From NCBI RefSeq assembly GCF_006539945.1, contig NZ_BJNZ01000002.1, positions 1 through 64,000 of the forward strand: a DNA stretch of 64,000 nucleotides, given 5' to 3'. Positions 48,992-57,711 of the stretch are shown piece after piece; within the stretch, counting starts at the first letter, position 1; each line of letters begins with the position of its first letter. The translations under genes and the position numbers were made by a program. Under the pieces are notes generated by a model that saw only the letters and a program-made list of their open reading frames with translations, searched no databases and was not told the DNA's origin. The DNA is from Cellulosimicrobium cellulans (GTDB lineage: Bacteria; Actinomycetota; Actinomycetes; Actinomycetales; Cellulomonadaceae).

Positions 48992-51676
48992 TCAGTGCCC
49001 CGCGTCGTGCCACGTCGCGCCGACGCCGACCGAGACGTCGAGCGGCACGTCGAGGTCCGCCGCCGCGCCCATCTGCGTCCGCAGCACCTCCTCGACGGCG
49101 TCGCGCTCGCCCGGTGCGACCTCGACCACGAGCTCGTCGTGCACCTGGAGGAGCAGCCGCGAGGCGAGCCCGCGCTCGTCGATCGCGCGCTGGACGCCCA
49201 GCATCGCGACCTTGATGATGTCGGCCGCGCTGCCCTGGATGGGGGCGTTGAGGGCCATGCGCTCGGCCATCTGCCGACGCTGTCGGTTGTCGCTCGTGAG
49301 GTCGGGCAGGTAGCGGCGCCGACCGAGGATCGTCGCCGTGTACCCCGTGGCGCGCGCCTCGTCGACGACACCCGTCAGGTAGTCGCGGACGCCGCCGAAG
49401 CGCTCGAAGTAGTCGTCCATGAGCTTCTGCGCCTCGCCCACCTCGATGGTGAGCTGCTGCGAGAGACCGAAGGCCGAGAGTCCGTACGCCAGCCCGTAGG
49501 ACATCGCCTTGATCTTCGACCGCATCGCGGGCGTCACCTCGGCCGCCGGCACCTCGAACACCCGCGACCCGACGTAGGAGTGCAGGTCCTCGCCCGAGCG
49601 GAAGGCCTCGATGAGCCCCTCGTCACCGGAGAGGTGCGCCATGATGCGCATCTCGATCTGGCTGTAGTCGGCGGTCATGAGCGTCTCGTAGCCCTCGCCG
49701 ACGACGAACGCGCGCCGGATGCGCCGACCCGCCTCCGTGCGGATCGGGATGTTCTGGAGGTTCGGGTCGGTCGAGCTGAGGCGTCCCGTCGCCGCGATGG
49801 TCTGCTGGAACGTCGTGTGGATGCGGCCGTCGTCCGCGACCGACTTGAGCAGGCCCTCGACCGTCTGGCGCAGGCGCGAGGCGTCACGGTGCGCGAGCAG
49901 GTGCTCGAGGAACGGGTGCTGCGTCTTGACGAACAGGTCCGCGAGCGCCGACGCGTCGGTCGTGTACCCCGTCTTGATCTTCTTCGTCTTGGGCATGCCG
50001 AGCTGGTCGAACAGGACCTCCTGGAGCTGCTTGGGCGAGCCCAGGTTCACCTCGCGCCCGATGACCGCGTAGGCCTCGGCCGCGGCCGTCGCGACGAGGT
50101 CGCCGAAGTGCTGCTCGAGCTCGCGCAGGTACTCGACGTCCGCCGCGATACCGCGCTGCTCCATGCGCGCGAGCACCTGGGAGAGCGGCAGCTCGAGGTC
50201 GGTGAGGAGCGTGGCGGCGCCGCGGTCCTCGAGCTCACCCACGAGGACGTCGCCGAGCTGGGCGACGGCGAGCGCACGCACCGCGTCCCGCTCCTGCTCG
50301 CCGCTGCCGTCGAGCGAGAGGTCGAGCGCGCCCTGCGCGTCGTTGCCGGCCTCGGTGTCGGGGCGCAGCTCGCGGTGCAGGTGCCGCACGACGAGGTCGC
50401 CGAGGTCGTAGCCGCGCTGGTCGGGGTGGCACAGGTAGGCCGCGAGCTCGGTGTCGAACGTGACGCCCGCGAGGTCGTAGCCGCGTGCCGCGAGCTCGTG
50501 CCACGCGGCCTTGGCGCCGTGCACGACCTTGGGCCGCTCCGGGTCGGCGAGCCATGCGGCGAGCGCCTCGTCGTCGGCGCCCGCCACGTCGGCGAGCTCC
50601 AGCGCGACGGCCGCCCCGGCGTCGTCGGAGACCGCGAGGCCCCACGCGTCCCCGCCGCCCGGCACGGCCTTGCCGGCCACCTCGACGCCGAGCGGGCGCG
50701 TACCGTGCTCGGCCAGCCAGGCGCCAAGACCCCCCGGCAGGACGTCGGCGAGCTCGACGTCGAACCCCGCCTCGGCCTCGACCTCGCCCTCCGGGGCGAT
50801 CGCGAAGAGCCGGTCGCGCAGGGCGCGGAACTCGAGCGCGTCGAGGACGCGGTGCGCGGCCTCGCGGTCCCACGGGCGCGTCGCGAGGTCGTCGGGGCCG
50901 ACGGGCAGCTCGAGGTCGCGCAGGAGCGCGTTGAGCTGCCGGTTGAGCCGCACCTGGTCGAGGTGCGCGCGCAGGTTCTCCCCCGCCTTGCCCTTGATCT
51001 CGTCGGCGTGGTCCAGAAGGCCGTCGAGGTCGCCGTACGCCGTGATCCACTTCGCGGCGGTCTTGGGGCCGACACCCGGGATGCCCGGCAGGTTGTCCGA
51101 GGTCTCGCCCACGAGGGCGGCGAGGTCCGGGTAGCGCTCGGGCGGCACGCCGTACTTCTCGACGACGGCGGCGCTGTCCATGCGCGCGAGCTCGGAGACG
51201 CCCTTCTTGGGGTAGAGCACGGTGACGTCGGGGCCGACGAGCTGGAACGAGTCGCGGTCGCCCGAGCAGACGAGGACCTCCATCCCGGCCGCCGCGCCCT
51301 GCGTGGCGAGCGTCGCGAAGATGTCGTCCGCCTCGTACCCCTCGCGCTCGAGCGTCGGGATGTGCAGCGTCTCGAGGATCTCCTTGATGAGCGGGACCTG
51401 GCCGCGGAACGGCTCGGGCGAGGACTCGCGCGTCCCCTTGTAGCTCGGGAGGATCTCGGTGCGGAACGACTGACGACCCGCGTCGAACGCGACCGCGACG
51501 TGCGTCGGCTCCTCGTCCCGCAGGAGGTTGATGAGCATCGACGTGAACCCGTACACCGCGTTCGTGTGCTGCCCCGTGGTCGTCGAGAAGTTCTCCGCCG
51601 GGAGCGCGAAGAACGCGCGGTAGGCCATGGAGTGTCCGTCGATGAGCAGGAGGCGAGGTCGCGCGGAGGTCGTCAC
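48992..51676 (-). CDS. polA: DNA polymerase I
   Basis: Pol I fills gaps in repair and Okazaki processing. The 894-residue protein has the 5'-3' exonuclease domain (LLLIDGHSMAYRAFFAL, GDRDSFQLV), a middle domain in the 3'-5' exonuclease position that lacks a clear DxE motif and is probably inactive, as in other actinobacteria, and the polymerase domain with motif A DYSQIEMRIMAHLSGD, motif B RSKIKAMSYGLAYGLSAFG and motif C LQVHDELVVE. Start is GTG, with TAGGTT ending 7 bases upstream, which suggests a leaderless mRNA. Confidence 0.97.
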   Translation of the reverse strand: MTTSARPRLLLIDGHSMAYRAFFALPAENFSTTTGQHTNAVYGFTSMLINLLRDEEPTHVAVAFDAGRQSFRTEILPSYKGTRESSPEPFRGQVPLIKEILETLHIPTLEREGYEADDIFATLATQGAAAGMEVLVCSGDRDSFQLVGPDVTVLYPKKGVSELARMDSAAVVEKYGVPPERYPDLAALVGETSDNLPGIPGVGPKTAAKWITAYGDLDGLLDHADEIKGKAGENLRAHLDQVRLNRQLNALLRDLELPVGPDDLATRPWDREAAHRVLDALEFRALRDRLFAIAPEGEVEAEAGFDVELADVLPGGLGAWLAEHGTRPLGVEVAGKAVPGGGDAWGLAVSDDAGAAVALELADVAGADDEALAAWLADPERPKVVHGAKAAWHELAARGYDLAGVTFDTELAAYLCHPDQRGYDLGDLVVRHLHRELRPDTEAGNDAQGALDLSLDGSGEQERDAVRALAVAQLGDVLVGELEDRGAATLLTDLELPLSQVLARMEQRGIAADVEYLRELEQHFGDLVATAAAEAYAVIGREVNLGSPKQLQEVLFDQLGMPKTKKIKTGYTTDASALADLFVKTQHPFLEHLLAHRDASRLRQTVEGLLKSVADDGRIHTTFQQTIAATGRLSSTDPNLQNIPIRTEAGRRIRRAFVVGEGYETLMTADYSQIEMRIMAHLSGDEGLIEAFRSGEDLHSYVGSRVFEVPAAEVTPAMRSKIKAMSYGLAYGLSAFGLSQQLTIEVGEAQKLMDDYFERFGGVRDYLTGVVDEARATGYTATILGRRRYLPDLTSDNRQRRQMAERMALNAPIQGSAADIIKVAMLGVQRAIDERGLASRLLLQVHDELVVEVAPGERDAVEEVLRTQMGAAADLDVPLDVSVGVGATWHDAGH

Positions 51677-51695
51677 GGGTGCCAACCTACAGTCC
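51677..51695. promoter_or_regulatory. Minimal divergent polA/thioesterase start region
   Basis: Only 19 bases separate the two divergent start codons. A -10-like TAGGTT (51684-51689, minus) ends 7 bases before the polA GTG, placing the RNA start at the start codon. CAACCT (51683-51688, plus) has the same 7-base spacing to the thioesterase ATG. Neither gene has a Shine-Dalgarno, so both mRNAs may be leaderless with overlapping promoters. Confidence 0.5.
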
Positions 51696-52178
51696 ATGAC
51701 CGACACGCACGGCCCCGACCGGACCACCGACCCCACCGCGCCCGCGCCCGCCGCGACGGGCGGCCCCGACGCTCCGCGCCACGCCTACGAGGCCATGGGC
51801 CTGCGCACCGCGGGCACGCTCATCGAGCGCATGGGCATCGAGCTGGACGAGGTGGGCGCAGACCGCGTCACCGCCCGCATGCCGGTCGCGGGCAACACGC
51901 AGCCCGCCGGGCTGCTGCACGGTGGCGCGTCGGTGGTGCTCGCCGAGACGCTCGGGTCGATCGCCGCCCAGCTCCACGGCGGACCCGGGCGCGCCGCGGT
52001 GGGGATCGAGGTCAACGCGACGCACCACCGGGGGGTGCGCGACGGCTGGGTCCACGGTGAGGCCGTCGCGGTCCACCGCGGCCGCACGACGGCGAGCTAC
52101 GAGATCGTGGTGTCCGACGACGAGGGGCGTCGCGTGTGCACGGCACGCCTGACGTGCATGATCCTCAGCCTGGACTGA
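51696..52178 (+). CDS. Hotdog-fold thioesterase (PaaI-like)
   Basis: A 160-residue PaaI/4HBT-type acyl-CoA thioesterase. The hotdog signature is visible as NTQPAGLLHGGASVVLAETLGS, with the catalytic acidic residue in AETLGS, and VGIEVNATHHRGVRDGWVHGEA. Aryl- or acyl-CoA esters are the usual substrates; a menaquinone-pathway DHNA-CoA thioesterase role is possible but not shown. It starts 19 bases from polA in the opposite direction. Confidence 0.9.
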   Translation: MTDTHGPDRTTDPTAPAPAATGGPDAPRHAYEAMGLRTAGTLIERMGIELDEVGADRVTARMPVAGNTQPAGLLHGGASVVLAETLGSIAAQLHGGPGRAAVGIEVNATHHRGVRDGWVHGEAVAVHRGRTTASYEIVVSDDEGRRVCTARLTCMILSLD

Positions 52179-52193
52179 CCAGGACGTCACGGA

Positions 52194-52220
52194 GCCCGCC
52201 GGCCGCTCTGGCCGGCGGGC
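52194..52220. terminator. Bidirectional terminator
   Basis: GCCCGCCGGCC (52194-52204) is perfectly complementary to GGCCGGCGGGC (52210-52220) with a 5-base loop. It lies between the convergent thioesterase and acetyltransferase genes, about 10 bases from each stop. Confidence 0.8.
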
Positions 52221-52230
52221 GGCCGCCGGC

Positions 52231-52896
52231 TCAGCCGGGCAGCGTCTCGCGGGCCTCGACCGGTGTCACCACGCCGCTGCGGCTGCGGTACTCCGCCTGG
52301 AACTCGCGCAGGTCGACGGGACCGGACATCGTCTCGGTCCGGGCGCGACGGCGGCGCGCGATGAGATCTTCGAGGGACCGGGTGCCCCGGCGGGTGGGCG
52401 TGAGGTCGGCCGCGAGGCGGCGCTGGAGCACCGCCGTCGACACGACGCGGTGGCCCGCGACCGGGCCGAAGCCGAGCCGCGCCAGGAAGCGCTGGACGCC
52501 GCGCGAGCCGGGGATCGGCACCGAGTAGACGTGCGTCGCACCCGAGGTGGCGGCGAGGTCGGCGGTGGCGCTGAGCAGCGCATGGCCCACGCCGCGGCGG
52601 CGCGCCTCCTCGCCGACGTAGACGGCCTCGACGTACAGGCTGGGCTCGTCGGCGAACAGGTGCGGGTCGAGCACGCGCGCCAGCACGAACCCGACGGGGC
52701 GGCCGTCGTGCAGGGCGACGAGGACGTTGCCGCCGGGCAGCGTCAGCAGCACCGACAGGTGCCGGACCAGCCGGTCCTCGTCGGGCGCGCAGATCTGGGC
52801 GCCGGACGCCGACTCGCGCCGGGCCTCCGAGCACAGCACAGCGATTCCCGGCAGGTCGTCACCGACCGCGGGCCTGACCTCCACTGCTGGGCGCAC
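52231..52896 (-). CDS. GNAT family N-acetyltransferase
   Basis: A 221-residue GNAT protein. The acetyl-CoA-binding motif A is VEAVYVGEEARRRGVGHALL, with the preceding strand GFVLARV and the later segment RGVQRFLARLGFG. About 60 basic residues ([20 protein letters not shown]) follow the domain. The GTG at 52896 was chosen since GAGGAGG is well placed upstream; earlier in-frame codons lack such a site. Target unknown. It follows the ANTAR regulator gene on the same strand by 235 bases. Confidence 0.86.
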   Translation of the reverse strand: MRPAVEVRPAVGDDLPGIAVLCSEARRESASGAQICAPDEDRLVRHLSVLLTLPGGNVLVALHDGRPVGFVLARVLDPHLFADEPSLYVEAVYVGEEARRRGVGHALLSATADLAATSGATHVYSVPIPGSRGVQRFLARLGFGPVAGHRVVSTAVLQRRLAADLTPTRRGTRSLEDLIARRRRARTETMSGPVDLREFQAEYRSRSGVVTPVEARETLPG

Positions 52897-53036
52897 TGCG
52901 CTCCTCCTCGTTCGCACCGTAGGACCGACGGCACCGAGGGACGTGGGGCGTGAGATGGTTCCACGTCGCTCGGACGGCGCCGTCGGCCGTCGACTGAGCA
53001 CTACGTGGCGACCGCGTGTCCACCGCCCCGGGAACT

Positions 53037-53052
53037 ACTGGACGCCAGTCCA
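53037..53052. promoter_or_regulatory. Overlapping palindromes upstream of the GNAT gene
   Basis: TGGAC-GCCA-GTCCA (53039-53052) and ACTGG-ACG-CCAGT (53037-53049) overlap each other about 140 bases before the acetyltransferase start. Such nested inverted repeats suit an operator, but no cognate regulator is identified. Confidence 0.35.
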
Positions 53053-53131
53053 AGACGATAGCCCGCCCGGGGCGCCGTGACAAAGGTCCTGCTCAGGACC
53101 CCGGCCACGGCCGATCGGTCGCCGGTGCGGC

Positions 53132-53806
53132 TCAGGCGCCGCCGACCTGCTCGATGACGGCGTCCGCGACCTCGCGCATGGTGAGGCGGCGGTCCATCGA
53201 CGTCTTCTGGATCCAGCGGAACGACTCCGGCTCCGACAGGCCCATCTTCGTCATGAGCAGACCCTTGGCGCGGTCCACGCGCTTGCGCGTCTCGAAGCGC
53301 TCCGCGAGGTCGGCCACCTCGGACTCGAGCGCCGTGATCTGCGAGTAGCGCGAGATCGCGATCTCGACCGCGGGCAGCAGGTCCGCCGGCGTGAACGGCT
53401 TGACGACGTAGGCCATGGCCCCCGCGTCACGCGCCCGCTCGACGAGCTCCGCCTGCGAGAACGCCGTCAGCAGGACGACGGGCGCAGCGTGCGCCTTGCC
53501 GATCTGCTCCGCGGCGGAGATGCCGTCGAGCTCGGGCATCTTCACGTCCATGACGACGACGTCGGGCTTGAGCTCGAGCGCCAGCTTCACCGCCGTGGCG
53601 CCGTCGCCGGCCTCGCCGACGACGTCGAACCCGGCATCGCGCAGCGTCTCGACCACGTCGAGACGGATCAGGGCCTCGTCCTCGGCGACGACCGCGCGGC
53701 GCGCGGGGCGGCCCGACGGGGCGGGGGTCGCGGCGGGCTCGGGCTCGATCATCGGGGGCAGGTCGAGCGGCTGCTTGTCCTCGGGCTGCGCTGTCTGGTC
53801 ACTCAC
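53132..53806 (-). CDS. pdtaR: ANTAR-domain response regulator (PdtaR type)
   Basis: A 224-residue two-domain regulator: a receiver (about 37-150) with phospho-acceptor Asp at 87 in VVMDVKMPELDG, Thr in LLTAFS and Lys in VVKPFTP, then an RNA-binding ANTAR domain (RVDRAKGLLMTKMGLSEPE with a C-terminal MREVADAVIEQV helix). It resembles mycobacterial PdtaR, which acts as an antiterminator on target mRNAs. A partner histidine kinase is not in the window. TACAGT (53814-53819) ends 7 bases before the GTG and no Shine-Dalgarno is seen, so the mRNA is probably leaderless. Confidence 0.93.
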   Translation of the reverse strand: MSDQTAQPEDKQPLDLPPMIEPEPAATPAPSGRPARRAVVAEDEALIRLDVVETLRDAGFDVVGEAGDGATAVKLALELKPDVVVMDVKMPELDGISAAEQIGKAHAAPVVLLTAFSQAELVERARDAGAMAYVVKPFTPADLLPAVEIAISRYSQITALESEVADLAERFETRKRVDRAKGLLMTKMGLSEPESFRWIQKTSMDRRLTMREVADAVIEQVGGA

Positions 53807-53943
53807 GGGGTTCACTGTAGTGCGCCGCACCCCCTGCCGCCCCCGCGTTTCGCCCTCGGAGGAGTGTGATTCTCGTGAAGGCACGCGCGTGTGGTTCGAT
53901 GGTGCACGCGCTGCGGACCCGGTGACCGACCCCGCCGCGCACC

Positions 53944-54017
53944 GCCCCGGTAGCCCAACCGGCAGAGGCGTTCGGCTCAAACCCGATCCAGTGTGGGTTC
54001 GAATCCCACCCGGGGCA
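53944..54017 (+). tRNA. tRNA with CAA anticodon (Leu), short variable loop
   Basis: A full cloverleaf folds: acceptor GCCCCGG with CCGGGGC, D arm GCC/GGC with a GGCAGA loop like tRNA-Leu, anticodon stem TTCGG/CCGAT (terminal U-U mismatch), loop CTCAAAC with anticodon CAA at 53978-53980, variable loop CCAGT, T arm GTGGG-TTCGAAT-CCCAC, discriminator A. CCA is not encoded. CAA and A73 indicate leucine (UUG), but leucine tRNAs normally carry a long variable arm; here it is only 5 bases, giving a 74-base class I form. Identity is therefore provisional. Confidence 0.88.
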
Positions 54018-54142
54018 CCCTCTACCTCCTGGCCTCGTCCCGGCGTCGTGACGCGCAGGAAACCGCAGGAAACACCCTCGACACACCTCGCTCGTACCGT
54101 CCCGAGCAGGGCACGTTCCTCGCGCCCGGGACGGAGGTGACG

Positions 54143-56386
54143 GTGCTCGAGCACGTGGACCCGTTCGTGGGGACGGGTGTGACCGATCTCCCGACGCCGA
54201 CCGGCCTCGCCGCGACGTGGTGGTCCCCCAAGCCGCTCGTCGGCAACACCCACCCCGGGGCCACGCACCCGCTCGGCATGGTCTCGGCGTGCGCCTACTC
54301 GGGCGCGTACCCGACGGGGTACGGCCGGTACGACCTCGGCACCGAGGGCGTGCCTCCCACCCTGTTCGACCACCCGGTCGCGTCGGGCTTCACGCACTTC
54401 CAGCAGTCCGGCACGGGGGCGATCCGCAAGTACTACAACTACGTGCGCGTGACGCCCATGCTCGAGCCGCTCGACGCGCTCGGCCGGCGATGGGACCTCC
54501 TCGACGAGGACGCCTCCCCCGGCTACTACGCCGCCACGCTCGGCAACGGGGTCCGGTGCGAGGTCACGGTCGGGCCCAAGAGCGCCGTCCACCGCTACAC
54601 GTTCCCCGCGCACCCCGACGCGCGCCTCGTCGTCGACCTCTCGCTCGGCGGCCTGGCGATCCCGTACGGCACGACCGTCCCGCTCCGCGCCCACCTCGCG
54701 ACGCTCGGGCCGGGGACGGCCGCCGGCAAGATCGTCGTCGAGGGCGCGCCGCTCGCCGTCCACCTCGAGTGCGACGCGCACCCGTGGCGGCAGATGCTCT
54801 GGTACGACCGCCGCCTCATGCCGGGCAGCACCCGCCTGGACTTCGCGGACATCCGGCCGACGACTCTGCGCCCCTTCGGACTCCTCTGGGCGGGCCCGAC
54901 GACGGCCGGTCAGGTCGTCGAGGTCCGTCTCGGCTTCTCGCTGCGCGGGCCCGAGCAGGCGCGCGCGAACCTCCGCGCGGACTGCGGCCCCGGCCCCGCG
55001 GCCTTCGCCACCCGGCACGAGGGCACCACGACGACGTGGGCGCAGCACCTCGACCTGGTCGAGGTCGGGTGCCCGGACCCGGCACGCCGCACGGTCTTCT
55101 CGACGGCCCTGTACCACGCGCTGCTCAAGCCCTGCCTCGCCCCGGGCGAGAGCCCGTTCTGGCCCGGCGACACGCCGTTCGCGTTCGACGTGTCGACGAT
55201 GTGGGACATCTACAGGACCCAGCTCCCGCTCCTCACGACCTTCTGGCCCGACCGCGCCGTCGAGCTCGCGACCGCGCTCCTGCACGTCTGCGAGGAGGAA
55301 GGGAACTTCCCGATCGGGTACCGGATGGCCCGCGGGGCCGACCGGTTCTCACGCCAGGCGAGCGCGCTCGCGCACACGTTCCTCGCCGACCTGTGCGCCC
55401 TCGACGTCCCCGGCATCGACTGGGACTGGGCGCTCGTGCACCTGCACGCCGACCTGCGCCGGACCTACGGCGAGGAGTACCTCCTGCACGGCGTCGCGCA
55501 CCCGATCAGCCACACGCTCGACCTCGCGTTCGGCTACTGGTGCACCGCGCGCGTGGCGCGCCGCGTCGGAGACCGCGCACTCGCCGAGGAGCTCGCGCTG
55601 CGCGCGCAGGGCTGGACCGCGGCGTTCGACCCCGCGACCGGACTCCTGCGCGACTCCACCTTCTACGAGGGCGGCCGGTGGAACTACTCCTTCCGCCTGG
55701 TGCACGACATGGCGGCCAGGATCGCGCTCGCGGGCGGCGACGACGCGTTCGTCGCGCTGCTCGACCGGTTCTTCGGGTTCGGCGCCCCGCCCGTCACCCA
55801 GCCCGGGAGACGGCCGGGCGTTGCCGAGATGGCCGCCGGGTACGCGCTGAACCGGTTCGAGGGCCTCAACAACGAGCCCGACATGGACGCCCCGTGGGCG
55901 TACCACTACGCGGGCCGCCCGGACCGCACCGCCGAGGTGGTGCACGCCGCGGTCCACCAGCGCTTCGGCACGGGCCCCGGTGGCCTCCCGGGCAACGACG
56001 ACTCGGGAGCGCTCAGCTCGTGGTACGTCTGGGCCTCGCTCGGACTCTTCCCCGTCGCCGGGCAGGGCATCTTCCTCGTGAACGCGCCGTCGTTCGCCGA
56101 GTCCCGTCTCCGCCTGCCGGGCGGCGTGCTGACCGTCGAGACGACCGGTTTCGTCGAGCCGGGGCCGACCACCGGGCCGCAGTACGTGCGCGCCGCGTGG
56201 CTCGACGGGCAGCCGCTCGACCGCACCTGGCTCCCTGCGACGCGCGTGCGCCGCGGCGGGCGGCTCCTGCTCGAGCTCGGGCCCGAGCCCGCCGGGTGGG
56301 GCACCGCGCCCGAGCACCGACCGCCGTCGTACCCCGACGGAAGCACGACGCCCCACGCCCCCGACCAGATCCCGGAGACGTCATGA
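54143..56386 (+). CDS. GH92-family glycosidase (alpha-mannosidase-like)
   Basis: A 747-residue protein of glycoside hydrolase family 92, mostly Ca2+-dependent exo-alpha-mannosidases. Family features are the N-terminal EHVDPFVGTG, FSTALYHALL, STMWDIYRTQLPLL, EGLNNEPDMDAPWAYHYAGRP and the signature GNDDSGALSSWYVWASLGLFP. No signal peptide is present, unlike most GH92 enzymes, so it should be cytoplasmic. The GTG at 54143 has GGAGG 5 bases upstream; the GTG at 54137 is an alternative. Its stop overlaps the start of a glycosyltransferase gene. Confidence 0.88.
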   Translation: MLEHVDPFVGTGVTDLPTPTGLAATWWSPKPLVGNTHPGATHPLGMVSACAYSGAYPTGYGRYDLGTEGVPPTLFDHPVASGFTHFQQSGTGAIRKYYNYVRVTPMLEPLDALGRRWDLLDEDASPGYYAATLGNGVRCEVTVGPKSAVHRYTFPAHPDARLVVDLSLGGLAIPYGTTVPLRAHLATLGPGTAAGKIVVEGAPLAVHLECDAHPWRQMLWYDRRLMPGSTRLDFADIRPTTLRPFGLLWAGPTTAGQVVEVRLGFSLRGPEQARANLRADCGPGPAAFATRHEGTTTTWAQHLDLVEVGCPDPARRTVFSTALYHALLKPCLAPGESPFWPGDTPFAFDVSTMWDIYRTQLPLLTTFWPDRAVELATALLHVCEEEGNFPIGYRMARGADRFSRQASALAHTFLADLCALDVPGIDWDWALVHLHADLRRTYGEEYLLHGVAHPISHTLDLAFGYWCTARVARRVGDRALAEELALRAQGWTAAFDPATGLLRDSTFYEGGRWNYSFRLVHDMAARIALAGGDDAFVALLDRFFGFGAPPVTQPGRRPGVAEMAAGYALNRFEGLNNEPDMDAPWAYHYAGRPDRTAEVVHAAVHQRFGTGPGGLPGNDDSGALSSWYVWASLGLFPVAGQGIFLVNAPSFAESRLRLPGGVLTVETTGFVEPGPTTGPQYVRAAWLDGQPLDRTWLPATRVRRGGRLLLELGPEPAGWGTAPEHRPPSYPDGSTTPHAPDQIPETS

Positions 56387-57711
56387 CCACCACCCCGCGC
56401 CCGACGCCCGCCCGCCGCCTCGTCGTCGTGGTGCGCGCCGACCCCGTGATCTGCGGCCACTCGGGCGAGGCCCGCAACCTCGCCGAGGCCGCGCTGGACC
56501 GCGGGTTCACGGACGTGCGGATCGTGACCTGGCCCGTCGAGCGCCTCGAGGCCGCAGGGCTCCCGCTCAAGCCGCTCGACACCGTCCTGCCCTACAGCGC
56601 GGGCATCACGGTCGAGCGGCCGGGTCCCGTCGGCGACTACAAGGTGCCCGACGGCCGATACCTCGCCGGGCTCACCGGCCGCCTCGTCGAGCTCTTCACC
56701 GACGGCGTGCCCACGGTCTGCCTCTCGCTCTACCTCAGTCCGCACACGACCGCGGTGACCGACGCCGTGCGCGTGGCTCGCAGCACCGGGCTCCCCGTCG
56801 AGGTCGCCACGATCGCCGAGGCGGTCGGATCCGACGTGACGAACGTCGTCCGCTCGTGCGTCGAGGACGGCCGCTTCGGGGCCGCCGCGCACGTCCTGTC
56901 CGGGTACCTGGCGAGCGACCTGTGCGTCGCCGTCTCCCGATACACGCGCGACCTCGTGGTGGCGTGCGCCCAGGAGATCGACGACCGGCACGGGACCTTC
57001 TTCGCCGAGCAGTGCGCCGAGCGCGTGGAGGTCTCCTACCCGGCGATCGACACCAGCGCGTACACCGGTCTCGACCCGGCGGTCACGCGGGACGTGCTCG
57101 CCGCCCGCGGCCTGGACGACCGCCCGTACGTGCTCTTCCTGTCCCGCCTCGCCGCCGCGAAGGGCGTCGACGACCTGATCGACGGGTTCGCACTGTCCAC
57201 CCGCGCCGCCGGCGCCCGCCTCGTCGTCGCGGGCCGTGGTCCGGCCGAGGTCGCCCTGCGCGCCCGGGCCGCAGCGAGCCCGGCCGCCGACCGGATCGTC
57301 TTCCTCGACGACGTCGACGATGCCGGCAAGCCACACCTCATGGCCGGCAGCGCCGCGTTCGTCCTCCCGAGCAAGCCACGCCCCGAGTTCGTCGAGACGT
57401 TCGGCATCGCGCTCGCCGAGGCGATGCTCTCCGGCGGGGGGCCGGTGATCACCACGGACACCGGCGGCATCGGCGAGGCTGTCGGCCCGCACGCGACGAT
57501 CGTCCCGACGCACTCCCCTGCCGCGGTCGCGCACGCGCTCGACGAGGCGCTCTCCCTCGACACCCCGGCGCGACGGGCGCGCGCCGACGCGGCCCGGACG
57601 TACGCGCTGCAGTTCGACCGGGCCGCCGTCCTCGACGCGATGCTCGCCCGTCTCGTGACGTCGCCCACCGCCCCGCGCTGGGTCAGCGGCCTGCGGCCGG
57701 TGCGGGCCTGA
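56383..57711 (+). CDS. GT4-family glycosyltransferase
   Basis: A 442-residue retaining glycosyltransferase of GT-B fold. The C-terminal domain shows YVLFLSRLAAAKGVDDLIDGF, LVVAGRGP and the EX7E motif in ETFGIALAEAM, typical of GT4 (sucrose-phosphate-synthase-like and mannosyl transferases). The N-terminal GHSGEARNLAEAALDRGF resembles other sugar-phosphate-type GT4 enzymes. The ATG overlaps the GH92 stop (ATGA), so a transferase and a hydrolase are made from one message. Product unknown. Confidence 0.88.
   Translation: MTTTPRPTPARRLVVVVRADPVICGHSGEARNLAEAALDRGFTDVRIVTWPVERLEAAGLPLKPLDTVLPYSAGITVERPGPVGDYKVPDGRYLAGLTGRLVELFTDGVPTVCLSLYLSPHTTAVTDAVRVARSTGLPVEVATIAEAVGSDVTNVVRSCVEDGRFGAAAHVLSGYLASDLCVAVSRYTRDLVVACAQEIDDRHGTFFAEQCAERVEVSYPAIDTSAYTGLDPAVTRDVLAARGLDDRPYVLFLSRLAAAKGVDDLIDGFALSTRAAGARLVVAGRGPAEVALRARAAASPAADRIVFLDDVDDAGKPHLMAGSAAFVLPSKPRPEFVETFGIALAEAMLSGGGPVITTDTGGIGEAVGPHATIVPTHSPAAVAHALDEALSLDTPARRARADAARTYALQFDRAAVLDAMLARLVTSPTAPRWVSGLRPVRA

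Noticed and set aside
53132-55285. A 717-codon frame joining the ANTAR regulator to upstream sequence
   Set aside because: Upstream of the GTG at 53806 the frame crosses the tRNA and runs antisense to the GH92 gene, so it is not a fusion protein.
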